Positions 1 through 10,599 of a DNA stretch of 64,000 bases are shown one piece after another. Location: assembly GCA_002914845.1 (NCBI GenBank), contig JXTC01000250.1, positions 282,285-346,284 of the forward strand, written 5' to 3'. The position numbers were made by a program, and so were the translations under genes. This DNA is from Trema orientale (Eukaryota > Streptophyta > Magnoliopsida > Rosales > Cannabaceae). The notes under the pieces were generated by a model. It made no database searches and was not told the DNA's origin. It saw only the letters and a list, made by a program, of their open reading frames with translations. Each line of letters begins with the position of its first letter. Position 1 is the stretch's first letter.

Positions 1-321
1 ATTATTAGGTATTATTTAATTTTGGGTAACTAAATTTATGTTTCCTGTTTCTATTAGTTTCTAGAATTTGTCTACTTTCCTAGTTGTGTCCAATTACCTA
101 TCTATAAATAGGCTTAACTATGTAATTGTTTTTCAGATTATGAGACTATGATGAATTAATAAACGATTATTGAGTTTTCTCCTCTTATGGATCTCTCTCT
201 CTGAGTTCTTGTCTTTGCTTTTCTATTGCTCATCTACCCATTCATCTGTTTCTGCCTAAATTCTATCACCCCTTGCTCTTCTATCTATTCTCTTTCTAAA
301 TTCTCATCTTATCCTACATCA
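1..321 (+). mobile_element. Probable LTR end of a Copia-like retrotransposon (truncated by window edge)
   Basis: The stretch has the layout of an LTR: a TATA box (TATAAATAGG, about 103-112), a downstream AATAAA (158-163), a pyrimidine-rich run with TCTCTC, and a possible CA end near 320-321. No coding part lies to its right, so it is either a solo LTR or the right LTR of an element that lies mainly outside the window. It sits where intron 1 of the TROL gene should be. The class call is by layout only; no second LTR is visible. Confidence 0.4.
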
Positions 322-897
322 CAAGGTGAGAGATATATAACAAGAATAAAATTAATGGTACGAGTCATAAGGTGACTAATAATCTGACGGACATTGACTT
401 GCTAAAACGAAGAGTTTATGTTATGGCAGATGTCATGGACCACTAATGGCTGGCTTTCATAATATTCCAGAAGAAAAACTGATTCTATATGATTTTCACA
501 TTTAAAATCGGGGTTTTTTTGAATCGGCTCAAATGTATAATCTGGCATACAATTGGATATTTGTTCTCAATATTTTGTCATAACTTCTACTTGTTTACTA
601 ATAAATGAGAGGCAGGGAAATTCCTATGGACAACTTTAATGGTAAGTATCCGAATTCACAAAGACGGTAACAAAGGCTTGTACTGCTCCAGTAACTTAAG
701 CTTATGAAAATTCCTAAGCAACTTATAGAAATTCAAGAAATATACATGATTTGGTGATCGTCAAATATGAACTGAAACTATCTCCCGTCTTTTAAATTAT
801 TTGCCTCTTACAGTATTGAATAACTCGGTAACTGATAGCATAAGCATAACTTTCAAATAATAAGGGAGAAACTACAAGCTTGAGTTTAAAATCTTAC

Positions 898-1544
898 TTG
901 TCCAGTATGAACAATGTAGTATTTTCTGGTTCCTTGAACTTCAATGAGAGCTTCTTTAAGAAACCTGGTTTATCTTCACTTTTGTAGACAATAGACACTG
1001 GCCTCTTTCCCAAACCCCGGATGTCTGGACTACCCACTTGCCTAAACTCAACAGGTTGCCTTATATCAAGCAACTGAGCATTAGAGTCATCACCCAATTT
1101 TGCATAAGCATTCCTTGCAGACTCAACTCCCCATGGCTTAGGCTTACCCAGAAGCTGAGACAAAATTAATGGAACCGCCAATATGGCTGCCCCACCAGCT
1201 ACAATGACTGGGTTCTCAGTTGCAAAACTAATGGCACTATCTAGAACCCCACTCACATCAAAGTCCCCAGAGGAGCTACCTCCAACAGATTGCTGTAATG
1301 CTTCATCATAAGTCAAAGCTTTAGCAAGCCCAGAGTTGAGAACAGAGGAGACTATGACCAAACCCCCATGAATCGTCCTTGAAAAACACTCTGGTAGAGC
1401 TGGTGGGCTGGTGTTAAAACTGGCTGAGTTTGAGGATTTGGATTGGGATTTTGGATAAAAAGATGGGATTTTTCTGGGTTCTTGTTTTCTGTCACTGAGA
1501 ACTGCAGATATCGGTGTCAAGCTAGCTGCATTGAGGGCCTCCAT
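898..1544 (-). CDS. TROL: TROL, thylakoid rhodanese-like protein (STR4), exon 1 only, partial
   Basis: This exon encodes the first 215 residues of a rhodanese-like domain protein 4. In the family the protein is an inner-envelope/thylakoid membrane protein that anchors ferredoxin-NADP reductase and helps linear electron flow. The N-terminus is Ser-rich and transit-peptide-like. A hydrophobic segment follows (about residues 115-135, VIVAGGAAILAVPLILSQLL), then the start of the rhodanese domain with LLDIRQPVEFRQVGSPDIRG, and the exon ends at TLFILD. The start was placed at the second in-frame ATG (1544-1542), which gives MEALNAASLTP as in the family; an upstream ATG would add only MRQNYA. A GTAAGA donor begins at 897. 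No second exon (the rest of rhodanese, second TM, FNR-binding tail) is visible in 1-897, so intron 1 is at least 897 nt and the gene continues to the left. Identity is firm; completeness cannot be judged. Confidence 0.88.
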
Positions 1545-2344
1545 GGCATAATTCTGTCTCAAAGACTGTTTTTGAGGCTCTCAATGAACTGAAGGAAAAA
1601 CTTCATCCACCATGAAAAACTAGGATTCTAAATCTAATTCAGGCTAACGTTCTTCGAAAGACAGTGAGAAAGATAGAGAGATTATAAGCCTTAGCTTCAG
1701 TACGTGTAATTTTGGAAAAGCCTCCTTAGTGAGAGGAAGGTGCTGACAAGGAATGGGGATGAGAAGTTTTAGCCATTCAGTGATTGACATGTGGCAGGTG
1801 AGGATGATGAGTTGCTGATTTGCAAGGCCTTTGGTGGCAAGGAATTTAAAGTCGTCGACCTTGTCTTACAGATTGTGTGGCTGAGGAAAAGTCCTCACAA
1901 GCATTTAGAAATTACAACGCATGGAAGAAAAATAGAAGCTGCTAGTACATGTCCTGTACAATGGAGTAGTACAGGCCGAGTCCGAATCCATGAAGTTACT
2001 AAACATCCATACTTATCTTCATAAACAGGATCAGACAAGGAAAGAAGAAAAATAATTAGGATACAGAAAGACATCAGGCATTTTTATTTATTAATTTATT
2101 TTTTTGGAAGAACCTAAAATTTGACAAGGATAATAAGGTAGAAAAGCGTATGGCAAATTTTTCAGTAGTTGATTAAAAGAACGCTCTAGCAGAACATGGA
2201 CACTTTCGAATATATATATATATATATAATAAAAAATAAAAAAATAAAAAGGAGGAGGAACTGGTCTAGCTACCATCTTATTAAACAAAAATGTGTTCGT
2301 TACAATATCAAGATACGTTACAAGTACAAATCAAACAGACTGCT

Positions 2345-5317
2345 TTAGAGAAGATCAAAAAAATAATCTAGACCTTGCCCAATTTCCCAGATTGAGATGC
2401 CACATCCCCATTTACGAGCTTCCTCAAGCCGTATAGAAATTGACAACAACGTTGGATAGAATACGGCATGGTTGACATGGTTGTCATCAGAGTAAAAGAA
2501 CAAGTGTTCCCCGCTGTTATTTTCCCACTGCAAAACAGGTCTGTGTTTCTCCAACAATGAGAGATATTCACTTCCAGTAATAGCTCCACCATCTCTGCCT
2601 GCAATATTATCAAAAACAGTTGGACCCCGATATTCAAATACTGAGAGACAATGCAAAAAAATCAACAAACACAGGAAAGAAAGATTAAAGAGGCCTCAAA
2701 TAATAATAATCTTAAGAACAATGAGGAGACAACATACCTTCTGAAAGACTAAAATCATTTCCATAAAAATTGATGCCAAGAAATATCTTGTGTGCAAGGC
2801 TCCGAACGCCATTGCTGGTACTGCCAAGGAGCAACTCCATTGTCGAACTAATCCACTTTAGAGGTGCATTAGGACCTGGCTTATGCGGACCTGAGAAGTC
2901 ATAGGTCATAAGTGAGAATCCATCTACAGCATCACCCAAGTTCTTGAGATCTTTAGGTCCAAAATCATGTTCTTGGAGCTTCTCTGAATGCGCTGGACCT
3001 ATAACGTAGACCAACTGCAATGGCTGCTTATTGTTTCCCTCTGAGGTAACAGAGTGCATTGCATGTCCAAGCTGTTTTATAAACTGCAGTGCCTAGGCTT
3101 GCAAAACAAAAATAAACTTTTACAAAAAAATCAGATAGAGAGAGAGAGGAAACCAGAAGGAGCAAAACAGATAAAGACTTACTGAATTCCGCATGCTTGG
3201 ATCATGCAAAATACCATAAGCAGCCCACCTTGACCAAGATTCTAGCACAATCCCATCATACCCCATTTCCCTAATCATAAAAATGATTTTTGGCAAATAT
3301 GAGTTGCAATGTTTGCTCTCAAGAAAAGATCTTTGATCCAAAAAAAGCTAGAGACCGCATGCAGATAGTATGGTACATCCCCATAATCTATGTCAGGAAG
3401 TAAAACATAGATGAGTCCTATTCCTCAATGATGCCAATGAAAACAAACAAATAAAAAAGAAAGACTGCAAAGGACAAAAGAGCTTGTAGCAACGTACTTA
3501 TCGACCTCCATGGCCCAAACTTCATTCACATACCAGGAGAATAACACAAAATATTAGAGTAAAATAATGATCCCTGGCATATCAGTTTGGCACCAATCTG
3601 CTATAGGTGTAAAAGGCCACATAGCTTTGAGAAAGTACATGGAAAGACCCCAGAATAGAGGCTTACTTGCACTCGTTAACTATGAGATTAATAGCTCTAC
3701 TCCTCTGCTTCTTCTTTGTAAGAAGCTCCTCTGGAAATGCTTCCAGAACAACTCTAGGTAACACCTATAGTTATCCAAGGACTAATTAGTGAGAATAAAT
3801 TCAAATTGTTACAAAGTCAATTACGTCAAGAAGAAGCGTCTCCTATTTTACATGGCTCATCAGATTCAAACTTTTGTTGCTAATACTAGAAGTTTGGGAT
3901 CCTAACAAATAACTTAATAAAGTGGGTACCAATTAGATCAGAACGATTTTTAGTTTTGGTCGATGTTCTTACAAAATCAATAAAGCTAGTTACTCATTAT
4001 AAATAAAGAAATTAAAAAAAAAATCTGTCATACCATAGTATCTCCTGCCATCCGGAGATCTGATATCCATCCGCTATCAGCATTGTGTCTACCTTCAAGA
4101 ATCAAGTTACTTCCTTGACTGGCAACCAGGCGACAGGCGACAACAAAAGAATCAAGATTATCAGAGAATATACGGTTCTTACTTTCCCTCACTCTTATTA
4201 AAATGAAAAAGGAATCGAAACCAAATTAAGCACAGATCATACCTTTTGAGGTCATACCAGACTGGCGATAAATGAGTAAACTTGGAGTTGAATCTCTTGG
4301 CCGAATCATAGCCCCTAGAATTCCTGCACTAATTTTGTGTGAGAACAGCTATCTACACCAAACTTTCGTAAACAAACATATGTTGAAAAATCAGAGAACG
4401 TATTCATTCCAACTTAAATGGCTAACATTGAATTACTTTTCGGTTGCATGTGTACTGAATAACAAAAAGGCAAAGCCCAAGCTAACGTTAACCAAAAACC
4501 AATACCATGTACCTTAGAAATGTGTATACTACTAACATTAAAAATACCATAACAGATGGAAAAGTCACGACTTAGCCTAATTACCAACTTAAAGTCTGAC
4601 CAAAATAGAGTTACAAGACATACCATGGGGTAATATATGCTAACACGGGATAGGTATAATGCCGGGCAGACGTATTTTCTGATACCCTTGTATTTTCCTG
4701 AGTTTCATAAAAAAGAAGATACAAACCAGAAAACTTGATTCACTAAAAAAGATGTCATGTTTCACTCTTCTACATATATAGTAGAGCATAATAATACACA
4801 ATGCAAATGTAGCAAACGAGCACTTTCTTGGACTAAACCATAAATTTTGTTCAGCACCATGAAAGTTAATTCGGACCCAATTTTTTATTTATTAAAAATA
4901 TTAATGCAGATAGAAAAACGAGGAAAATCACAGCATAATAAATGTGAAGAGTTCAAAAAAAAAAAAAACTAAACTTCATGGCTGGACTACAATACAAGAT
5001 AAAATGCTGGAACAGAATCAGTAAGGTCTTGGCTCGGTTCTCACAGCGAGGATTTCTTGGTAAGTCACATCAGGCTTAACGAGGCTTCGTTGGTATACGT
5101 ACGAGTCCGTACGGTTTGTATCTGTGGAGTATTTGAATCGGTACACGAGAATAGATAGTGCAGGAGATACGATAAAGAAAATGAAGAAGATAACGATAAG
5201 CCTTCGATCTGAAGAGGCCGAGTCGCCATCTGGGTCTTGCTGTGTTGACGATTCCACTCGACCCTTTTGGCGATTCGAACCCGGCACGACCCGGCGGTCT
5301 CGTTTCTTGGCCATCAT
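2345..5317 (-). CDS. Chitinase domain-containing protein 1-like (GH18 family), complete, 8 exons
   Basis: Exons on the minus strand: 5317-5045, 4697-4624, 4323-4243, 4118-4034, 3764-3667, 3270-3183, 3092-2738, 2598-2345. All introns are GT-AG, the frames join, and the product is 435 aa, the usual length for plant CHID1/SI-CLP homologues. The protein begins with a basic stretch, then a single membrane anchor (about residues 40-60, [19 protein letters not shown]), then a GH18-type barrel: [61 protein letters not shown] and a closing [17 protein letters not shown]. The topology suggests a type II secretory-pathway or lysosome/vacuole-directed glycoside-binding protein. The DGxxxE core (D209, E214) keeps the glutamate but lacks the full DxxDxDxE of active chitinases, so hydrolysis is uncertain. 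ATGATG offers two starts; the second gives MAKKRD, as in relatives. The gene is divergent from WTF1. Confidence 0.9.
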
Positions 5318-5489
5318 CGAGTTTCCGAGTCAGCTGGTGTGGCTGAACAATTGTTGCAGAGCCAGGTCGGGGAAGAAGTTTAGAAGGTGATCAGGTGTGT
5401 TCGAGTCTATTATATACAAGTGGTTTGGCCTATAAGCACTCAATATGCCAAAAGATTTGTCTTTAACACCTATTATACGACATGGCGTT

Positions 5490-5995
5490 TTATGGCATAA
5501 ATGATCCTGAACTATCCTATTTGTGGCAATTTAATTCTTAAAGTTTTAATTATGACAATTAAGCTCTTAGGCATTCTAATTTATAGCAATTTAGTCTTTA
5601 GATAATTTAAATTATAACATACCATTAAATTTCTCACCAAACGCACATGTAAGTATTTAAAAGAAAATATATTGAACAAAAGAATTTTGAGAGAGTGAAA
5701 GATGTATTTTTATATTTTTAGAATTTTAGAGTTATAAATTTATAGAAAATTTTTTGTGTTTGTTTATTTTTATGCTTGAAATTCTCAAATTCTCTTTTAA
5801 ACACATTTTTAGTTGCCATCATGTATATTTTTGGTCAAAAATTTAACAACAAAATAAGTTATAATTTAGACAATTTAAAAATTAAATTACTACAAATTAA
5901 AAAACCTAGAGATTTAATTGCTACAATTGAAACTCTGAACTCTGAGAAGCAAAGTGCCACAAGTTGGATACTCCAGGGACCATTTGTGCGATTAA
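5490..5995. mobile_element. Terminal-inverted-repeat element between the CHID1-like gene and WTF1
   Basis: The left part (from GGCATAAATGATCCTGA, about 5494) and the reverse complement of the right part (from CGCACAAATGGTCCCTGG, about 5992) match imperfectly over roughly 140 nt, including the shared TATTTGTGGCAATTTAATT / ACTTGTGGCACTTTGCTT stretch. The middle (about 5640-5830) is AT-rich with no coding sequence. This is a non-autonomous DNA transposon relic, MULE/MITE-like. The repeats are diverged, so the insertion is old. It fills most of the divergent promoter. Confidence 0.6.
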
Positions 5996-6151
5996 CCCGA
6001 AAATAATAATAATACTAATAATAATTAAAAATAAAAATCTGCGAGAAGGGTTCTTCTCGTTGCAGATAAACCCTGAAACGGGTCTCTCTCGCTATCTGGG
6101 ATAAACCCCTTGAGCCTTTGGTCTCCAAATTATTGGTTGCCTTCAGACAAG

Positions 6152-6219
6152 GTGAGTTGCCTGCTTTCCCTTTTTATTTATATATATTTTGTTTATCGTT
6201 TCTGTAATTTGATACTCAG
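6152..6219 (+). other. Probable 5' UTR intron of WTF1
   Basis: CAAG|GTGAGT at 6151/6152 is a strong donor and ATACTCAG ending at 6219 is an acceptor, 11 nt before the chosen ATG. Removing this 68-nt stretch gives a short spliced leader. The intron explains why the reading frame is open upstream of the start without coding for the protein. Confidence 0.55.
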
Positions 6220-6229
6220 TAGCATAAAA

Positions 6230-7813
6230 ATGGAACCCAAGCTCTTGCTGTCCACCGCCAAAGCCTCAGTATCTTCTTCTCTACCCTTCTTTGTTTCGTA
6301 CAAGACTTCTTTTCTTCGAACGCCCAAAGATTCTGTGAAATCCCATTTCTCTGTTTCATCGATACAACCCGAAAAGTCGCCATTTTTGGGCAAAAGCTTG
6401 GTTTTACAAGAGAAAAATGGTTTTTTGAGGAACCCCAGAAAAACCAATGTCCCATTTGGACCAATAAGAGCTGTTGTGAAGAGGAGGAAGGAGCTTCCTC
6501 TTGATAATGTGATACAGAGGGATAAGAAGCTGAAATTGGTTTTGAAGATAAGGAGGATTCTGGTGAACCAACCTGATAGGGTTATGTCGCTTAGAGACTT
6601 GGGTAGGTATAGAAGAGATCTGGGTCTTGATAAAAAGCGGCGGTTCATTGCGCTTTTGAAGAAGTTTCCTGCGATTTTTGAGATTGTGGAAGAAGGAGTG
6701 TTTTCACTGAAATTCAAACTGACCCCGGAAGCTGAAAGGCTTTACTTCGAGGAATTGAAAGTCCGGAATGAGATGGAAGATTTATTAGTCGTGAAGCTGA
6801 GGAAGCTGTTGATGATGTCCGCGGATAAGCGGATTTTGTTGGAGAAGATTGCACATCTCAAGACTGATTTTGGGCTTCCTACAGAATTTCGTGACACCAT
6901 TTGTCATCGATACCCTCAATATTTCAGAGTTGTGGCAACTGAGCGAGGTCCGGCATTAGAGTTAACTCATTGGGATCCGGAGCTTGCTGTTTCAGCAGCT
7001 GAGCTAGCTGAAGAGGAAAACCGAGAGAAAGAGCTGGCTGAAAAGGATTTGATTATTGACAGGGCGCCAAAATTCAACATAGTGAAGCTACCAAAGGGTC
7101 TTAAACTGTCCAAGGGTGAGATGAGGAAGATTGCTCTGTTTAGAGACATGCCTTTTATATCCCCCTACTCTGATTTCTCAGGGTTGAGGCCAGGTACAAT
7201 GGAGAAAGAAAAACATGCTTGTGCGGTTGTTCACGAGATTCTCAGCCTCACTGTTGAGAAGAGAACCCTTGTCGATCACCTTACTCATTTTCGAGAGGAA
7301 TTTCGGTTTTCTCAGCAGCTGAGGGGAATGTTGATTAGGCACCCAGATATGTTTTATGTGTCCTTGAAAGGAGATAGAGATTCGGTTTTCCTCAGGGAAG
7401 CATATCGGGATTCTCACTTGATAGACAAGGATCGTCTGTTAATTATAAAGGAGAAGCTTCGTTCTCTTGTTTCTGTTCCTCGATTTCCAAGAAGGGGTGC
7501 TCCTCGAAGTGACGCAGATGGGACACAAGAGACTGATGACGATGAGCCAGAAGATGGAAGTGGTGAGGAGGGAGAAGGGTGGGCTAATTCTAATGATTTC
7601 ATGAGTGATGATGGGTTTGATGATGATGATGAAGACGATGATGAAGATGATTGGAGCGACGAAGATGATGAAACACCCCCAGATTTTGATGAAGCTGGTG
7701 ATTCCATTAGTATTGGAGTGAGAAAATCGCGTAAAGAATCCAACTCAACGAGGCAGGATGAGAAGGTCCTTGCTCCTGTCCTCCCTGATGGTCGGCCTAG
7801 AGAACGCTGGTAA
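6230..7813 (+). CDS. WTF1: WTF1-like PORR-domain organelle RNA-binding protein
   Basis: A single coding exon of 527 aa. WTF1 (WHAT'S THIS FACTOR 1) binds chloroplast group II introns and works with the RNase III protein RNC1 in their splicing. The N-terminus (MEPKLLLSTAKASVSSSLPF) is Ser/Thr-rich and suits a plastid transit peptide. The PORR domain starts near residue 85 (RRKELPLDNVIQRDKKLKLV) and runs to about residue 410, with the typical SLRDLGRYRRDLGLDKKRRF, LLKKFPAIFEI, ICHRYPQYFRV and LIRHPDMFYVSLKG blocks. The C-terminal tail is very acidic, from a (GAT/GAC)n-like run near 7610-7680, and ends RPRERW. The start was chosen at 6230 because the open frame upstream has no ATG and contains a likely 5' UTR intron. 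It is transcribed divergently from the CHID1-like gene. Confidence 0.9.
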   Translation: MEPKLLLSTAKASVSSSLPFFVSYKTSFLRTPKDSVKSHFSVSSIQPEKSPFLGKSLVLQEKNGFLRNPRKTNVPFGPIRAVVKRRKELPLDNVIQRDKKLKLVLKIRRILVNQPDRVMSLRDLGRYRRDLGLDKKRRFIALLKKFPAIFEIVEEGVFSLKFKLTPEAERLYFEELKVRNEMEDLLVVKLRKLLMMSADKRILLEKIAHLKTDFGLPTEFRDTICHRYPQYFRVVATERGPALELTHWDPELAVSAAELAEEENREKELAEKDLIIDRAPKFNIVKLPKGLKLSKGEMRKIALFRDMPFISPYSDFSGLRPGTMEKEKHACAVVHEILSLTVEKRTLVDHLTHFREEFRFSQQLRGMLIRHPDMFYVSLKGDRDSVFLREAYRDSHLIDKDRLLIIKEKLRSLVSVPRFPRRGAPRSDADGTQETDDDEPEDGSGEEGEGWANSNDFMSDDGFDDDDEDDDEDDWSDEDDETPPDFDEAGDSISIGVRKSRKESNSTRQDEKVLAPVLPDGRPRERW

Positions 7814-8540
7814 AATTGGCTTAAACCATCTATACATATTTTTTACACCCTCATCCAGAGAGCTTGTTATTTGCTTTTGAACTGGCCTACTCAGGAAATG
7901 TTATGCTTGGAATTACTATATTGCAAGGCCCTGCTACCTTTTCCCTGTGTAGACTTCGGACCTTGTTCCTTAAATTTCTAGGTCAGGAAAGTGCAATGTA
8001 ATAGACAAGGCACCAACTACAGTCTACAAATGCTATGTTTCTCTCAACATGTAACATTTCTAAAGAGTCGTTACATATTAGGAAGAGCACTAAAATGAGA
8101 ACTGTAGACCAATGAACAAATATTTGTTAAGTTTCTCTATCATGTAATAGTTCATGCTCTAAGAAATAATAAAATAGAATTGTTAATATGTAACAGTTCC
8201 GGATATGTCAAGCGCAGGAAAAGATCGTCGAAGGGTTTAGTTGTCAATGAATGGCACATAGTTTTTCTATGGTAAAAAATTGTGTGTTCCATTGGAATAG
8301 CTTTCTGGTTCGATGCTAAATTAATAAAGAAAAAGAAGACTGTTTCTTGCTCATATAGCTCAAACGTCATTCTCATGTTCCTCAATGTTCAATTGTGTTT
8401 TCAGTAATGGGTCACCAGAAACTAGTTCAGCTTTTTGAATAACCGTGTTCTTTTGTTCCCATAGCAAGGACTGAAACAATAAGCTGCTAGTCGTCCTCCA
8501 AACTCCAAAAGGCCAAAGTCTCTTCTTGGAGTGTGAGATT
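7814..8540. other. WTF1 3' flank, no gene seen
   Basis: AT-rich sequence that probably includes the WTF1 3' UTR. Short open frames on both strands have no recognisable protein and no consistent codon use. Confidence 0.5.
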
Positions 8541-8543
8541 ACC

Positions 8544-8850
8544 ATGCTTAATCTTCACACAGATTAGAGAACCAATAACATGTTGATCAGGTAGGCTAAT
8601 TATCAGGTGATACGCCTTGGAAGTCTTTGTTGATAAAAAAATCTCTCCGAACACGCATTAAGCGAGTATTTGTCAAGTGACATCATTGGTCTTCGATGCT
8701 TAATCTTTACATGGACATGAGAACCATTAACATTTCGATCAGGTAAGCTAATTATCAGGTGATTTGCTGTGGGAGTCTTGGTTGATAAAATCCCTGAGTG
8801 TGCATGTCGACAAGCATCTCGTAGAGTGACGACATTAGATCGTCATCCAT
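8544..8850. repeat. Diverged tandem duplication, two units of about 152 bp
   Basis: Unit 1 (8544-8695) and unit 2 (8696-8850) both read ATGCTTAATCTT..ACA, then AGAACCA/AGAACCATTAACAT, GATCAGGTAGGCTAATTATCAGGTG (G/A variant), TTGTTGATAAAA and GTGAC.ACATTG-like sequence in the same order. Many substitutions separate the units, so the duplication is old. It carries no coding frame. Confidence 0.6.
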
Positions 8851-9105
8851 TGCAACTTGCATCTAAATTATCTGTTGAGAATAAAGATTAGGAGCTTTTC
8901 TTGTGTGGACATAATGTTGTAGCAGGTATTCTTCGAGGTGCCTAAGCCGCTTTATTCCTCAGTGAGGTTGATTGAGATGCAAAGGCCACCAAAGTACCAC
9001 TTTCTTCTTGTCCATTTGGGTTGAAAGAACCTAATGTGGAACAAGAGGTTGTGGTTATGCCACTCATGCCAAGAATCAAGGATATTCTTTCTTCCCTTCT
9101 CTATG

Positions 9106-9154
9106 CTCACGTGCACACACGTGAGAACCCCAGATCTTGGGAACTATAAATAGG
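9106..9154 (+). promoter_or_regulatory. Twin G-box palindrome and TATA box
   Basis: CTCACGTG (9106-9113) and CACGTGAG (9118-9125) flank CACA and together form a perfect palindrome with two CACGTG G-boxes. A TATA box, TATAAATAGG, follows at 9145-9154. This is a promoter-like layout; bZIP/bHLH factors bind G-boxes in light- and ABA-responsive plant promoters. It could instead be the promoter of a decayed LTR. No LTR partner was found. Confidence 0.45.
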
Positions 9155-9245
9155 TCTATCTAGCTACACTCTTGAGTAAGCAAGGCCTTGTGGCCTTAAC
9201 AAAAGGTCTCTAGTTCACTCACTCTTTAGTGCTAGAGAACCAGCA

Positions 9246-9377
9246 ATGGTTCTTTATTTCTCTGTTTATTATGCATTTTTCTTACATCTTACTATGGCAT
9301 CCGTCTTATCACTCTCCCTCAAGGCTTCTAGATTTTGTTCACGCAAAAGCTGGGAGCCCTGGGGGGAGAGTGGCTAG
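9246..9377 (+). CDS. Small ORF (43 aa) with signal-like N-terminus downstream of the G-box/TATA site
   Basis: First ATG about 90 nt after the TATA box at 9145. The product starts MVLYFSVYYAFFLHLTMASV, which is hydrophobic and signal-peptide-like, and continues KASRFCSRKSWEPWGESG to a TAG. The position fits a small secreted peptide gene, but nothing in the family repertoire was recognised. The hydrophobic run may simply reflect AT-rich codons, and the site may be the leader of an LTR. Treat it as a candidate only. Confidence 0.2.
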   Translation: MVLYFSVYYAFFLHLTMASVLSLSLKASRFCSRKSWEPWGESG

Positions 9378-9429
9378 ACTGTTGCCATGCTTCTCGCAGT
9401 TTTTCTACTCCAAGGAGATACACAGTATG

Positions 9430-10190
9430 CATCCTTATTTTAACTTTGTTACTGACAAGTTGCTCTTTTTTGTTGTGCATCTCCCAATCCAAATCCAACC
9501 TTTCAAAATTATGTAACTTTCCAGTTATCGTCTTAATCTTCTCCTTGTTGCCAGTCACTCACCTGCAAAAGAACTCATTTATTATATGGGAACATTAAGA
9601 CAATATATCATTAGTAAGGGGCTGAAAACACCAGTCTACAACTTTTCCTTGATAGGTCTCATCTCATGCATGTTTTCAAATTATTTTCATATGTTATCCA
9701 TCCAACATGCTGGACTCAATCTGCTGTACATGTTACTCTAAATTGTTCAGGTTCAATGCTAGTTTTTTTTTTTTAATTATTATTATTATTATTTTTTTTT
9801 GGCAAAACTTAGGACCTCAAAATTAGAATGTTGGTGTAATAATATTTACTAACTGTTTAACTCATTTGCAGCTTAAATTATTTGATAACATTGCTTTAGT
9901 AGTCTTTATTTTGTTTTGGCCAACCAAGAGGTGCTCCCCTGAAGTGTATTAACTACTATGACCCTTTGAGGCCCCTATGGAAGCAGGAGAAAAAGACTGA
10001 TTATACATACTCATTGGCATCCCCTTGTGAGCATCAAATCCTTAGTACTATTTGGAATTTTTCCAAAAAGACTGTATAACACATAATATTGAATACAAAT
10101 GAACTGAGAACAGAGATATATATATATACACACATATATATATAATACACATATAAAAAAATAAAAATAAAAATTATAGTTTAAACCTTA
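9430..10190. other. AT-rich spacer, no gene seen
   Basis: Poly-T and ATT runs (about 9765-9800) and short TA tracts. Open frames here are short and have no recognisable protein. Confidence 0.5.
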
Positions 10191-10193
10191 TGA

Positions 10194-10599
10194 GTTTGTT
10201 TGGATTCGCTTTCATTTTTTTGTTTAAATAAATTGAAAATAGAAGTAAAAATTTTGTTTTCAATTTTTATAAACAAGAAACATGTTTGGCAAATTTTATT
10301 TTACTACTTGTTTTTAAAAATAATAAAGTGCAAATAATGAGAGAGAAAGTCATATAAATTTAGATTTCTGTATGTATATATATATATGTATGTACGTACT
10401 TGTGTATAAATATTTGTATATTTTTATTTTTTAAACTCGTTTAAAAAAAATAAAGATTTAAAAATTTTTTGTTACCATTTTTTTTGAAATTTTTGTTAAC
10501 AAAAACAACGTTATCAAGCAAACTTTCAAAAAAAATTCTAATTTTCTGTTTAAAATAACAAAAAAAATAGAAAACAAAATTGAATCCAAGCAAGCCCTA
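10194..10599 (-). mobile_element. MITE-like element, copy 1 (reverse orientation of a head-to-head pair)
   Basis: The ends read GTTTGTTTGGATTCGCTTTC and the inverse TTGAATCCAAGCAAGCCC. The interior contains an AT microsatellite near TGTATGTACGTAC. Read on the minus strand it matches copy 2 at 10600-11025 and copy 3 at 55154-55588 along its length, including the GTTACCA..TTTTTTG and AACATGTTTGGCAAA blocks. Termini of the GGGCTTGTTTGGATTC type are found on non-autonomous DNA transposons; the superfamily is not fixed here. Confidence 0.65.

Noticed and set aside
1791..2024. Plus-strand open frame of 77 codons upstream of TROL
   Set aside because: No recognisable protein, no splice context, and the only ATG support is weak; it overlaps the region between two minus-strand genes.
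6193..6717. Minus-strand open frame of 174 codons
   Set aside because: Antisense shadow of the WTF1 coding sequence; the plus-strand product has clear family blocks.
7414..7743. Ser-rich minus-strand frame
   Set aside because: Antisense of the acidic GAT/GAC run of WTF1.
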